From Pedobacter sp. B4-66 (GTDB lineage: Bacteria; Bacteroidota; Bacteroidia; Sphingobacteriales; Sphingobacteriaceae): 64,000 nt of DNA. Position 1 is the first letter of the stretch. Every line of letters starts with the position of its first letter. Below the pieces are notes generated by a model that was not told the DNA's origin, ran no database searches, and saw nothing but the letters and a program-made list of their open reading frames with translations. Below, in pieces: positions 8,268-17,423 of the stretch. The translations under genes and the position numbers were made by a program. The DNA lies in assembly GCF_018492665.1 (NCBI RefSeq), contig NZ_JAFVME010000001.1, positions 248,001 to 312,000 on the forward strand, read 5' to 3'.

Positions 8268-9633
8268 CCCAAAACGATTCTATTTCTTCCAATGATTTGC
8301 CTTTAGTTTCAGGGAGCAACTTATACACTATAAAAAAGGCGATCAAACAGAAAAAGGCAAACACCCAAAATGTAGCAGGTGTCCCAGCCTCCTTTAATAA
8401 TATAGGCGTAACCTGCCCCATTATAGTATCGGCAACCCACATTACCATAATACTTACTCCTAAGGCTTTACCTCTTATGTTTGTTGGAAATATCTCGGAA
8501 GCAACCACAAACTTTAAAGGGCCAATTGAAAATGCAAAACAAGCTAGAAAAAGTGTGACACTAATAATTAAGAAAATGCTTGTTGTTAAACCCATATAAA
8601 AAAGAAAACCTGTAGCAAATAAACTTAGGGTAGCCCCAATGGTACCTATAAGATAAAGTGGTCTCCTGCCCCAATCATCAACTTTCCATATTGCAATAAA
8701 AGTAAATACCAAATTAGCCACTCCAAAAATGATCTGTCCTAAAAAAGAATTACTTAAGGCAATCCCCGCATCATTTAGTATTGATGGGCCATAGTAAATG
8801 ATGGCGTTTATACCACTTAATTGAGAAAACAAAGGCAGTAAAATACCAAGTAACATAGCCTTTCTCAATTTCGGCGACAACAATTCTTTATAAGAGCCAC
8901 CATCATCATGTTTTTCTCCAATTAAAGCTGCTTCTACGGCTTCTTCTTTGCCGTTATTAATACTTTTTAAAATGGCTAATCCTTCTAGGCTTCGTCCTTT
9001 CTTTATTAACCAACGAGGACTTTCTGGCACGAAAAATAAACCAATCAAGAATAATATAGCAAGCACCGCTCCTATACTAAACATACCACGCCATACTTCC
9101 TTAATATAAATAAGGTCGATTAATCCAGTAGTAGCAGTATGCTGCTCGGAATAACTTAACAGCAAAGAATTGGTGATATAAGCCAATAAAATCCCTACAG
9201 TGATAGCCAATTGATAAAAAGTAACCAACCTACCCCTAATAGCTGCCGGAGATATTTCTGAAAGATATAATGGCACCACAATAGATGCAATACCTACGCC
9301 GATACCACCTAATAATCTGGAAGCAATTAGCCAGTCGAGAGACGTTACTAAAGAACAGCCCACTGCTGAGAAAAGAAATAAAACAGCGGAAAGAAAAAGT
9401 AGTTTCTTACGTCCAAGTCTATCACTTAAATCTCCTGAAAATGCCACCCCTCCGATACAACCAACTAGCGCTGAAGAAACAAACCAACCTTCCTGTAATG
9501 GAGTCAAATTAAATTGCTTCTCCACAAAAGGTAAAACTCCTGATATTACCGCCATATCGAAGCCAAAAAGCAGCCCTCCTAATGATGCGACCAGGGTTAT
9601 TAACCCCAGGTAGGTTTTATAATTATTATTCAT
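8251..9633 (-). CDS. Sugar porter family MFS transporter
   Basis: A 460-residue inner-membrane transporter of the sugar porter (sugar:H+ symporter) family with about 12 hydrophobic helices. Signatures include DRLGRKK after helix 2, the PESPRWLIKKGR motif before the central loop, WGRRPLY after helix 8 and PETKGKSLEEIE at the C-terminus. It follows the isomerase-like gene after 46 bp and overlaps the GH92 gene by 17 bp. Context suggests uptake of mannose or a related hexose released by the mannosidases. The leader contains the TTTGGTTA-type motif (9649-9656, plus-strand view) seen before several genes here. Confidence 0.92.
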   Translation of the reverse strand: MNNNYKTYLGLITLVASLGGLLFGFDMAVISGVLPFVEKQFNLTPLQEGWFVSSALVGCIGGVAFSGDLSDRLGRKKLLFLSAVLFLFSAVGCSLVTSLDWLIASRLLGGIGVGIASIVVPLYLSEISPAAIRGRLVTFYQLAITVGILLAYITNSLLLSYSEQHTATTGLIDLIYIKEVWRGMFSIGAVLAILFLIGLFFVPESPRWLIKKGRSLEGLAILKSINNGKEEAVEAALIGEKHDDGGSYKELLSPKLRKAMLLGILLPLFSQLSGINAIIYYGPSILNDAGIALSNSFLGQIIFGVANLVFTFIAIWKVDDWGRRPLYLIGTIGATLSLFATGFLFYMGLTTSIFLIISVTLFLACFAFSIGPLKFVVASEIFPTNIRGKALGVSIMVMWVADTIMGQVTPILLKEAGTPATFWVFAFFCLIAFFIVYKLLPETKGKSLEEIESFWDEKKS

Positions 9634-9679
9634 ACTGTTTGGTTTATATTTGGTTAGGGGTTATTTGGTGGATTATTTT

Positions 9680-11524
9680 TTACAATTCAATATCATTTTT
9701 AAGAAAGGCTTTAATCACTTTGGCTTTCCCTTTTCCGTTGTTAATCAGTTTATATCTTCGAGTTGCTGCAGGAATAATAAAGGTTTCTGCATAATGAAAT
9801 TTACTGGTCTCATTTTCTGCTACCTCTACAGAAATAGAAGTACCTTCTACAAGCATCAATACGTGACAAGTATCTTCGGTTTCAATAACCACCTCCGTAT
9901 CAAACTCTATACGGTGAACATCATAAAAATGTTCTTTATGCGTCGGCAAGTGAAGAATTTCCCAATCGCTGCCTCTATCAAACAAAACTTGTTTAGCAAT
10001 CAACTCTTTTGGTACTAATGCACCTTTTCTCTCAAACCTAAGGTTATTGAAGGCATGCTCAATATTTATTGGTCTTGGTTGACCATTAAGATCTAACGCT
10101 AACCAATCGTACATTTTAAAAGTAAAAATATATGGGGTTGCACTAATTTCAAGCACCATATTATTTATACCTGAGCTGTGTACAGTACCATTGGGAATTA
10201 AAAACAATTCGTGCTTGCGCGAAGGGAAACTACGTACGTATTTCTCGATTAAAATCTCTTGTTTTTTAAGTTGACTAACCTCTAGTGCTGTTCTGAATTC
10301 CTGACGATCTATATCTTCCTGAAAGCCTAGGTAAACTTTTGCGCCAGGCTCGCAATCCAGAATATAATAAGTTTCATCCTGAGTAATGGTTTCTCCGAAT
10401 TTCTCTCTGATATATGATTTGGATGGGTGACACTGAATAGATAGATTTCCTCCTTTAAAGGTATCTAAAAAATCAAATCGGATCGGGAAATAGTTACCAA
10501 ACTGTTCAGCGTGTTTACCTAATATAGCCTGATATTCAATTGTCATTAAAAGATCGAAGGGTATTTCAAGTAAGTTCCCATCGCTTTCCAATACCACGCC
10601 ATTCTCAGGAGTAATTAGTTCAAATGACCATGCATAATTAACCTCACTGGCATTTAAACCATTAAGATGTTCTTTCATCCATTGTCCTCCCCATGAACCG
10701 CTTTCAAACCAGGGGCGTGCACGTAAAACAGAATGACTAAGTTTATGTAAGCCTTCAACAAGGTCACTTTTAAACAGCCAATTTGGTCTACCTACTCTTT
10801 GTCCATCTGCAATAACAGCGATCTTTTTAAGCAATTCGGTTTTATAGTGGTTTAATACTACCCAATCAACAAAGTAAAAGCGCTTATACATTTTAAAGGG
10901 CTTGTCCTGAACACTAGTTCCAAGATTACTGACTGACCCGGCGCGCATACGATACTGTATCTCATTTTTAGGAATATCAAAATACACTACAGGAGCATCC
11001 CAATTGAGTAAGCCAGCTCCAATACCAATTACAATATTAATATCAGCCTGGTCGTCTTTTTCAACGGCTAAAAATTCATCAAGCTTAAAAAAATCTTTAA
11101 GGCTAAGATTCGTTTTAAAACCCCAAACATCTTCTGATCCACCTAAAAATGGCTTAACCATTTCTTCTACATCAGCTTCACTTTTAAGGTAATCAGACGT
11201 AAAGTGCCACTTCACAGAAAAGCCATTCTCTTCAAGTTTCTGCTGAACTTCTTGCTGGATTTCGTTAAAAAACACGCCACCATAGCCATCAATAAGTACA
11301 TCTTTCTGTTCAATGATCCATGCCACCAAACTACCAAAACCACTATATATTTTACCTTTACCTAGCTTATGATAAGGGATTGAATTGTAATCACTTTCTA
11401 TATTGGAACCTTCATACACATGTTGCTGCAACAATGGTTGCATACTATTCCGCCATTTATACTCATTCATACTTTTGCCTGCTTGTATTTTATCTTTTTC
11501 AGTAGCCTCAGAAGCTTCAATCAT
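9680..11524 (-). CDS. Mannose-6-phosphate isomerase-like protein with a kinase-like N-terminal domain
   Basis: A 614-residue protein. The C-terminal half matches class I (type I) mannose-6-phosphate isomerases, with zinc-ligand motifs LSIQCHPS (QxH), a Glu in QDETYYIL and NGTVHSSG. These enzymes interconvert mannose-6-P and fructose-6-P in the cytoplasm. The first 250 residues are not isomerase-like: VLIDGYGGVFF sits where nucleoside-kinase relatives have a P-loop, but the Gly-Lys-Ser/Thr is missing. The nearest start is GTG at 11533; the ATG at 11522-11524 (MIEASEA) is preferred. First gene of the operon with the sugar porter and GH92, divergent from the GntR regulator. Confidence 0.8.
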   Translation of the reverse strand: MIEASEATEKDKIQAGKSMNEYKWRNSMQPLLQQHVYEGSNIESDYNSIPYHKLGKGKIYSGFGSLVAWIIEQKDVLIDGYGGVFFNEIQQEVQQKLEENGFSVKWHFTSDYLKSEADVEEMVKPFLGGSEDVWGFKTNLSLKDFFKLDEFLAVEKDDQADINIVIGIGAGLLNWDAPVVYFDIPKNEIQYRMRAGSVSNLGTSVQDKPFKMYKRFYFVDWVVLNHYKTELLKKIAVIADGQRVGRPNWLFKSDLVEGLHKLSHSVLRARPWFESGSWGGQWMKEHLNGLNASEVNYAWSFELITPENGVVLESDGNLLEIPFDLLMTIEYQAILGKHAEQFGNYFPIRFDFLDTFKGGNLSIQCHPSKSYIREKFGETITQDETYYILDCEPGAKVYLGFQEDIDRQEFRTALEVSQLKKQEILIEKYVRSFPSRKHELFLIPNGTVHSSGINNMVLEISATPYIFTFKMYDWLALDLNGQPRPINIEHAFNNLRFERKGALVPKELIAKQVLFDRGSDWEILHLPTHKEHFYDVHRIEFDTEVVIETEDTCHVLMLVEGTSISVEVAENETSKFHYAETFIIPAATRRYKLINNGKGKAKVIKAFLKNDIEL

Positions 11525-11560
11525 ATTTTTCACAACAATTTACTAATTTAATAACCAACA

Positions 11561-11577
11561 AATGTATAAACATATAA
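11561..11577. promoter_or_regulatory. Candidate GntR/HutC operator, site 1
   Basis: The core ATGTATAAACATA (11562-11574) is an inverted repeat ATGT-N4-ACAT. It lies about 40 bp upstream of the isomerase-like gene and differs by one base from the core of site 2. Its place in the divergent spacer between the regulator and the operon fits control of the isomerase-porter-GH92 operon. Confidence 0.5.
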
Positions 11578-11647
11578 ATCAACAGAAGCAGCTTTAAAAC
11601 AATCAATAAGCCGTAAAATTGCTAAAAAGCTCAACTGTTGAATTTAA

Positions 11648-11661
11648 TATGTACAAACATA
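11648..11661. promoter_or_regulatory. Candidate GntR/HutC operator, site 2
   Basis: TATGTACAAACATA is an inverted repeat TATGT-N4-ACATA. Its first 13 bases occur again exactly, in reverse orientation, before the second glycosidase operon (17127-17139). It lies 90 bp upstream of the GntR gene and could serve autoregulation as well as the divergent operon. Confidence 0.55.
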
Positions 11662-11750
11662 GTGATTTAATAATCCAATACAAATATATTTTCATAATAT
11701 TGCAATAGAGAAAAAATACCTTAAGGGTAACCTAAAAAGACGCATAAAAT

Positions 11751-12482
11751 ATGAAAATAGCACTCAATCATAAAAGCCCAATCCCTCTACACATACAGGC
11801 AGAGGAGTTGCTGCGTAGAATGATAGCAGACCCTCAATTTCAAAATGGTAAATTACTACCTAACGAAATAGATCTTGCCAATCAGTTGGCCATTTCCCGA
11901 ACTACTCTTAGGCAAGCATTAAACAAGCTGGTTTACGAAGGCTTGCTCATTCGTAAGAAAGGAGTTGGAACCAAAGTAGCAGATGCAATGATTAGCTCTA
12001 AATCTGTAAATTGGTTAAGTTTCTCGCAAGAAATGAAAGCCAGAGGTATTCCAATCAAGAACTTTGAATTACATGTAAGCTGGATCTATCCTGAAGAGGT
12101 GATTGCCAATTTCTTTAACATAAAGACAGACCAAAAAATACTAAAACTCGAACGTTTAAGAGGCAGGCCTGAAGGCCCGTTTGTATATTTCGTTTCCTAT
12201 TTCCACCCGCGCACAGGATTAACAGGTGAAGAGGATTTCAAAAGACCTCTGTACGATATTCTACAAGCTGATTACAACATCATTTCTGAATTATCCAAAG
12301 AAGAGATCAGTGCAAAAGCAGCCGATAAATTCATTGCAGCAAAACTTGAAACAGAACCAGGAAGCCCAATATTATTCCGTAAACGATTTGTTTACGATCA
12401 GGCAGACCGTCCTATTGAATATAACTTAGGGTATTACAAAGCCGATAGCTTTGTATATACCGTTGAAAGCAGAAGAGGTTAA
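11751..12482 (+). CDS. GntR-family (HutC/UTRA) transcriptional regulator
   Basis: A 243-residue regulator. A GntR winged helix-turn-helix occupies residues 1-75 (IPLHIQAEELLRRMI, SRTTLRQALNKLVYEGLLIR). A UTRA ligand-binding domain fills about 95-240 (LERLRGRPEGPFVYFVSYFH and a closing PIEYNLGYYKAD). UTRA domains usually bind a sugar phosphate or other small metabolite that releases the operator. The gene lies between two minus-strand mannoside operons, and matching palindromes precede each, making it the likely local regulator. Its 3' end converges on the 1,047-residue GH92 gene with a 2-bp gap. Confidence 0.92.
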   Translation: MKIALNHKSPIPLHIQAEELLRRMIADPQFQNGKLLPNEIDLANQLAISRTTLRQALNKLVYEGLLIRKKGVGTKVADAMISSKSVNWLSFSQEMKARGIPIKNFELHVSWIYPEEVIANFFNIKTDQKILKLERLRGRPEGPFVYFVSYFHPRTGLTGEEDFKRPLYDILQADYNIISELSKEEISAKAADKFIAAKLETEPGSPILFRKRFVYDQADRPIEYNLGYYKADSFVYTVESRRG

Positions 12483-12484
12483 AA

Positions 12485-15400
12485 CTATAGGCCCCAATTT
12501 TTATTGGGGCTTGCTCCCATCTTTAACACTAACTTACCGCCTTTAAGTAGTTCCGATGCAGGAAACTTAAATGAGCTCAATACCTTTCCATTAAGGGTTG
12601 CACTTTGCACATACTTATTAGCTCTCGACACATTTGGAGCTTCAATGCTAAATGTTTTCCCCCTTCCATATTGCTCACCCAAATCTATGGTCACGTTTGA
12701 AAAAAGCGGACTTCCAATTTCGTACACAGGATCAGTGCTGCATCCTCCATCAGTCTGGAAAAGCCCCATAGACACCATAATAAACCATGCACTCATCTGT
12801 CCCTGATCCTCATCTCCCAGGTAAGCATTGGCTACATCAAATCCGTAATAGCGATCTATAATTGCTCTACTCCAATATTGCGTAAGCCAAGGTTTTTTTA
12901 CCCAGTTAAACAGGAAAGCAAAATGCATAGACTGTTGATTCCCCTGAATTACAGGATAATCCCAGTATTGATCTCCCGGAGCATTAAACCGAAGTTTCTC
13001 ACTCTCTTTAAAACCCCATTGAAGGCGTTCTATAAATTTATCTTCTCCAATTTCCTTAGCCAAACCAGGCACATCCTGTGGTACAAAATAGGTTAATTGC
13101 CATGCATTTCCTTCTACATATTGCTCATTGGCACCTGACTTAAATGGATCAAAATCAGGAAACCAGCTGCCATCAGATTTACGCATACGCGCATATCCTG
13201 TTTCTTTATCAATTGCATTTTTCCAATAATCACCGCGAAGTGCAAACTCTTCTGCTGCCTCCTTTTTACCTAATGCTTTTGCAAACTGTGATACCGTCCA
13301 GTCATCGTATGAATATTCTAATGTATTTGAGAATCTACCCTGATCATATGGCACATATTTATGTTTCAAGTAAGGCACAAGATCTCTATTTCCGGCAAAG
13401 CCTAATCCTACCTTTTGTGCCGGTGTAGCCTGCATTTTATAAACAGCCTCGAAAGCTTTTTGAGCATCAAAATCCCGAATACCCATTTGGTATGCTCCAA
13501 CTATTAAAGGGATTTCATGCTCGGCAACCATTACTGGCACATAGTTCATCCCTGCTGGACCTTTAGCGAGCCAGCCATTGGCATCATACATCGCCAATTG
13601 AGATTTAACCCATTTAGACGACCATTCCGGAGTAACTAAATTCCAAAACTGATTTAGATTCCAGAAAGTATTCCAAAAAGCATCACAACCTAAAGCTAAA
13701 GCCTTTGGATCTTTAAGCTTTTGGATCTTCTGTGTGGCATCAACCCAACTACCATCCAGATCACTCCAGGTGTTACGACTAGCCAATGCACGATACATAT
13801 TACTATAAAATCTTACTTTCTCACGTCTATCACTAGTAGCAATTGTTAAACGGCCCATTAGTTTATCCCATGCTTCATGTTGTCCTTTACGAACCTTATC
13901 GAAGCTCCAACCATAAGGCTTTGTCACTTCTTCCTGTAAATTCTGAGAGGCATTCTCTATGCTAACCAACGAAATACCAGTACGCGTTTGAACTACCTGA
14001 TTCTTTCTGGTATCAAATTCCACATACGCTCCGGCATCTTTAACCGCGCCGGCGTTTACGATATCCTTATCACTCAAGTCATCATTTAACCAGGTACCAA
14101 ACTTTTTAATGGGCTGATCAAATTCAATCACAAAGTGAACTTTATAATCCTGATTCACATCACCAGACCAGGCATTAGGTGTAAACTGTCTTGTAAAACC
14201 TTCGATCCTATAATCGCTTACTTTTCTTAACGAAACATCCTTCAATTGATAAGTATATTCAGCAGGAATTTGCAAATCAATCATTACCCTCGAATTTTCT
14301 GCCTTCGGATAAGTGTATCGCTGAAAACCACATCTTGTTGTAGCCGTTAACTCGGCTTTGATATTATAATCAGTAAGCATTACTTTATAATAACCTAAAG
14401 GAGCTTCTTCAGTCGATTTATCAATTTTAGATCGATAACCATCTTCCCCTTTACGCTCATCACCAACCTTAATTTTTAATGGTCCATTAACTGGTAACAT
14501 ACCCAAACCGGCCATTGTCCACTCATGAATGTGACTAAAAACGCCAACACTCTCAAAAGTTGGATCATAGCCACTACTCCATCCTGCGTTCTGATTATCA
14601 GGACTCAATTTCACCATACTAAAGGGCATCCATGGACCGGGAGCAATCATCCAGCGTGAATGGGCAGTCCCCATTGTCGTGTTTACGTAATCGGCTGAAG
14701 TAAATTGTTGCTTTTTTGATCTCTTAACTGTTCCACGTTCCAACAGTACTCCGTTACTAAAAATCTCATAATTACTTTGTTTTGCAGCAATTACAGCTGG
14801 CATTGGAACTTCAAATTGATATCTGGAAGTATCCAACTTCTGCTTAAACAATAACTTTCCGTCCAGTTTAACACTGAGTTCAGGATTTCCTGAAAGATGC
14901 TCTGCATCTACCAGTAGTGGTTGAATCTGTTTACCATTCAGCGTTAGCTCGTATTCAGCTGCCTTTACATTCCTTAAAAAAACGTCTTTACTATTAACCA
15001 ACACTGTATTTTGAGGGCCTTCCAATCTTACCTGATCAAATACCATCCAGGAGCCTTCCAGTGTAGTTAGCACAATTTCATTCCCGCCTTTACGGAGCAT
15101 CCCCGATTGAACCGGAATTTCTATTCTATATTCTTTTGCATCATTCAAGTCACCTTCAACCACACGACCTGATTTATATTTTGGCAACTGTTTTACAAAA
15201 GCTTTACCATTGATGATCACTTTAAGCATTGGCGGCAAATCACCCTGATAACCCATCAAATCGATAACAAAATTCCATTGCCCTTGTGAAGGCTGATTTG
15301 CTAACCCGAAAAGTATGTTTGCTGAGTTAGTTCTTAAACCGGAAGTACCACCTGTACCTCCCCAACCATCTTTTGGGCCAGGCAAAACATATGGCCAATC

Positions 15401-15628
15401 CTTGTCTGATTTAGAAAAACCAATAAGGAAAAACCTGTCCTCCCATCCAAAATCATGATCCAGAAAGTGCTTATACCCCGAAGGAGCAAGCGCCATATCT
15501 CCATTCTTGTTATCTGAAGCCCCAATCTCCCAGATCACTTTTTTCTGTGCAAACAGTGGCTCTACCGCAACACTCAAGAGCGTCATCAGTAATAATATCT
15601 TTAGGTTGTTGCGGTAGTTACTCATCAT
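12485..15628 (-). CDS. GH92 alpha-mannosidase-like enzyme with N-terminal beta-sandwich domain
   Basis: A 1,047-residue protein, about 280 residues longer than the other GH92 proteins here. A signal peptide covers residues 1-28 (ending LFAQ). Residues about 29-205 resemble the carbohydrate-binding-like C-terminal domain of PL4 rhamnogalacturonan lyases (VIWEIGASDNKNGDMA, then DHDFGWEDRFFLIGFSKSD). A linker region to about 310 follows, then GH92 (GTAHSRWMIAPGPWMPFS, HIHEWTMAG, VEGNAWQLTYFVPQD, LGDEDQGQMSAWFIM). It is probably secreted or periplasmic and removes alpha-mannose residues. It starts 12 bp after the six-hairpin glycosidase, so the two share an operon. MM at the start leaves one codon of uncertainty. 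Confidence 0.9.
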   Translation of the reverse strand: MMSNYRNNLKILLLMTLLSVAVEPLFAQKKVIWEIGASDNKNGDMALAPSGYKHFLDHDFGWEDRFFLIGFSKSDKDWPYVLPGPKDGWGGTGGTSGLRTNSANILFGLANQPSQGQWNFVIDLMGYQGDLPPMLKVIINGKAFVKQLPKYKSGRVVEGDLNDAKEYRIEIPVQSGMLRKGGNEIVLTTLEGSWMVFDQVRLEGPQNTVLVNSKDVFLRNVKAAEYELTLNGKQIQPLLVDAEHLSGNPELSVKLDGKLLFKQKLDTSRYQFEVPMPAVIAAKQSNYEIFSNGVLLERGTVKRSKKQQFTSADYVNTTMGTAHSRWMIAPGPWMPFSMVKLSPDNQNAGWSSGYDPTFESVGVFSHIHEWTMAGLGMLPVNGPLKIKVGDERKGEDGYRSKIDKSTEEAPLGYYKVMLTDYNIKAELTATTRCGFQRYTYPKAENSRVMIDLQIPAEYTYQLKDVSLRKVSDYRIEGFTRQFTPNAWSGDVNQDYKVHFVIEFDQPIKKFGTWLNDDLSDKDIVNAGAVKDAGAYVEFDTRKNQVVQTRTGISLVSIENASQNLQEEVTKPYGWSFDKVRKGQHEAWDKLMGRLTIATSDRREKVRFYSNMYRALASRNTWSDLDGSWVDATQKIQKLKDPKALALGCDAFWNTFWNLNQFWNLVTPEWSSKWVKSQLAMYDANGWLAKGPAGMNYVPVMVAEHEIPLIVGAYQMGIRDFDAQKAFEAVYKMQATPAQKVGLGFAGNRDLVPYLKHKYVPYDQGRFSNTLEYSYDDWTVSQFAKALGKKEAAEEFALRGDYWKNAIDKETGYARMRKSDGSWFPDFDPFKSGANEQYVEGNAWQLTYFVPQDVPGLAKEIGEDKFIERLQWGFKESEKLRFNAPGDQYWDYPVIQGNQQSMHFAFLFNWVKKPWLTQYWSRAIIDRYYGFDVANAYLGDEDQGQMSAWFIMVSMGLFQTDGGCSTDPVYEIGSPLFSNVTIDLGEQYGRGKTFSIEAPNVSRANKYVQSATLNGKVLSSFKFPASELLKGGKLVLKMGASPNKNWGL

Positions 15629-15640
15629 TTGCAGTTAAAG

Positions 15641-16945
15641 TTATTTTTTTGTTTTTTGTTCAAGCTCAGTAATTGCACTCCATAAAACACCAGCCTCTCC
15701 CCTAAAACTAGAGGAGCCTTGAGGCTTGTTATCCGGGGTGTACCACTCATAAAACCCTTTGTTTTTTATTACACGATCCAACATCGGCTCCATTGCCTCG
15801 CAAGCCTCATCAATAAGATTGTAACGGATAAGTTGAGATACCATTCTGCCTCCAAACCATGTCCAATCTCCACCATTCTGATAAGAATATGGTCCCATAC
15901 CTTTATTCTTAAAAAAACCTTGAGGATACACTGGATATATCGTTAAACCTATAGTAGCTGCATTGGCTTTCTTCACATTTTCCTGCATCTTTTTATAGGC
16001 GGTTTTTACCTCTTCCTTACTTAATAGGCCGGCTTCAATAGCGATTGCAGTCCCACCATGATAATAAATTTCTGATTCATTGAATGACGAAGGAAATGGC
16101 GAACCGTTCAAATAAATATGTGGAATATACTTTTGCTGAGCTTTATCCCAAAGGTGTTTACGAATGTTTGTTGCTATGCTGGTTTTGATGCCTTTCCAAT
16201 ATTTTTGTGATTTTTGCGACAGGTCGGCCATGCTTAAAAAATCGTTAATAGCAATAATGAACATCGCATTATCATAAATATCGATCGTTCTGTGCGAGTT
16301 AGAATCTAAAACAACGCCCCAATCATGCTCTGGCTGAACATCGCCCCAATCTACAGTTGTTGCGCCCCATACCAGTCCATATTTTTTCTCGAAACGTTTG
16401 GTAAGCAAGAACTGCATGGCTTCTTCCAGATGTTTCTGTACAGATGCTCCTGCAACAGTATCCTTAAGGATGGTTTTATCGCCGGTACCTCTTATATATT
16501 TAGCTATTGCTTGCACAAGAGAAGTCTCCTGATCTGTTTCTACTGTATTTTTGTGTCCTGCGTAGTTTGGCGCAAGAGCAGAATGATAAAAATTATATGG
16601 AACACCTCCTGTTTTTACTGGGATATAGCCATCTAATATTCCACCGTCAGGTTGCTGAAATTGGAAAAAGGTAATCAGGTGTTTCTTTATAAGGTCTTTG
16701 TCGTTTACTTTACAGGCAACAGTCAAAAAAGTATTGAGATCTCTTATCCATACCTCACCGTAACCATCACCGGCAGTAAAACCTTTTTTAATTAATGTTT
16801 CTGCCATGTCTTTTACTGAATCTGCTGCAGGCTTAATCGCTTCAATCCTTTTAGCAGCATCGGCAGACAAGGCCGTCTGCCCATTGGCGTTATTGTTCAG
16901 TGCAAAAGCACTTAAACAAGTTAGCACTAACATTTTTATCTTCAT
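15641..16945 (-). CDS. Six-hairpin glycosidase-like secreted protein
   Basis: A 434-residue protein with a signal peptide (residues 1-22, ending NANG). The body has the repeated helical hairpins of (alpha/alpha)6-barrel glycosidases. Candidate active-site segments are GYGEVWIRDLNTFL, QPDGGILDGYIP, TTVDWGDVQPEHDWG and GGDWTWFGGRMVSQLI; acidic residues in the first and third could be catalytic. Similar folds occur in GH63, GH125 and glucosidase-like families, and the exact family is not certain. It is the first gene of an operon with the large GH92 enzyme, suggesting it attacks the same mannose- or glucose-containing glycan. Confidence 0.72.
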   Translation of the reverse strand: MKIKMLVLTCLSAFALNNNANGQTALSADAAKRIEAIKPAADSVKDMAETLIKKGFTAGDGYGEVWIRDLNTFLTVACKVNDKDLIKKHLITFFQFQQPDGGILDGYIPVKTGGVPYNFYHSALAPNYAGHKNTVETDQETSLVQAIAKYIRGTGDKTILKDTVAGASVQKHLEEAMQFLLTKRFEKKYGLVWGATTVDWGDVQPEHDWGVVLDSNSHRTIDIYDNAMFIIAINDFLSMADLSQKSQKYWKGIKTSIATNIRKHLWDKAQQKYIPHIYLNGSPFPSSFNESEIYYHGGTAIAIEAGLLSKEEVKTAYKKMQENVKKANAATIGLTIYPVYPQGFFKNKGMGPYSYQNGGDWTWFGGRMVSQLIRYNLIDEACEAMEPMLDRVIKNKGFYEWYTPDNKPQGSSSFRGEAGVLWSAITELEQKTKK

Positions 16946-17126
16946 TTGTGTGTTTTATTATACTTGGTTAAAATATTAAAACTATTGGCAGTGCATTAAA
17001 AATACAAGCGCATTCATCTTCATGAAGCTAAAATCTCTTCGGTTTTCCAACATTTTAAACCGAAGATAGTAACCGAAAAGTAAAAATTTTTCACTATCTT
17101 TCTTTCTGGTTAAGCTTACCCATGAA

Positions 17127-17144
17127 ATGTTTGTACATACATAG
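17127..17144. promoter_or_regulatory. Candidate GntR/HutC operator, site 3
   Basis: Contains TGTTTGTACATACA (17129-17142), a palindrome centred on GTAC with one mismatched pair. The 13 bases 17127-17139 are the exact reverse complement of site 2. It sits about 180 bp upstream of the six-hairpin glycosidase gene, within the 478-bp spacer 16946-17423. That spacer also holds the 11-bp-period repeat and a terminator, and otherwise nothing I recognise. Confidence 0.55.
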
Positions 17145-17254
17145 TTACATATTAATTTTATAGCATCAAATTTTTTTGATAAAAAAGTGACCACTTAACC
17201 CTGATTGCTCATAAAACAGACTATTGATTTTATGACCGGTAGCTACTTCATCTT

Positions 17255-17309
17255 AGACTCAACTCAGACTCACCTTAGACTCAACTCAGACTCAAGTCAG
17301 ACTATTGTC
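17255..17309. repeat. Tandem repeat with 11-bp period (AGACTCA units)
   Basis: AGACTCA occurs at 17255, 17266, 17277 and 17288, and a degenerate AGACTAT at 17299, each exactly 11 bp after the last. The inter-unit tetramers vary (ACTC, CCTT, ACTC, AGTC, TGTC). An 11-bp step is about one helical turn, placing every unit on the same DNA face. The array lies between the terminator of the esterase gene and the promoter side of the glycosidase operon. No coding frame explains it. Confidence 0.8.
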
Positions 17310-17361
17310 TAATTAGACGCTCTTTTTACACGATATACAGGCTGATGTCAGACAGATATAA

Positions 17362-17395
17362 AAAGAGCCTGATCAGCTAATGATACAGGCTCTTT
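17362..17395 (-). terminator. Rho-independent terminator of the esterase gene
   Basis: A perfect 10-bp stem (AAAGAGCCTG 17362-17371 with CAGGCTCTTT 17386-17395) has a 14-nt loop. On the minus strand it is followed by a T-rich tract. It lies 29 bp after the stop of the esterase gene. Confidence 0.8.
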
Positions 17396-17423
17396 ATTTA
17401 CGCAGTCGTAATTCTGAATTATT

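Noticed and set aside
9650-10018. 122-codon plus-strand reading frame
   Set aside because: Antisense shadow of the isomerase-like gene, with no family-like sequence; the minus-strand gene carries clear motifs.
12491-12510. GCCCCAAT/ATTGGGGC hairpin behind the GntR gene
   Set aside because: It lies inside the C-terminal codons of the large GH92 gene (SPNKNWGL, similar to PNKTWG in another GH92 protein here) and has no T-run on either strand, so I do not call it a terminator.
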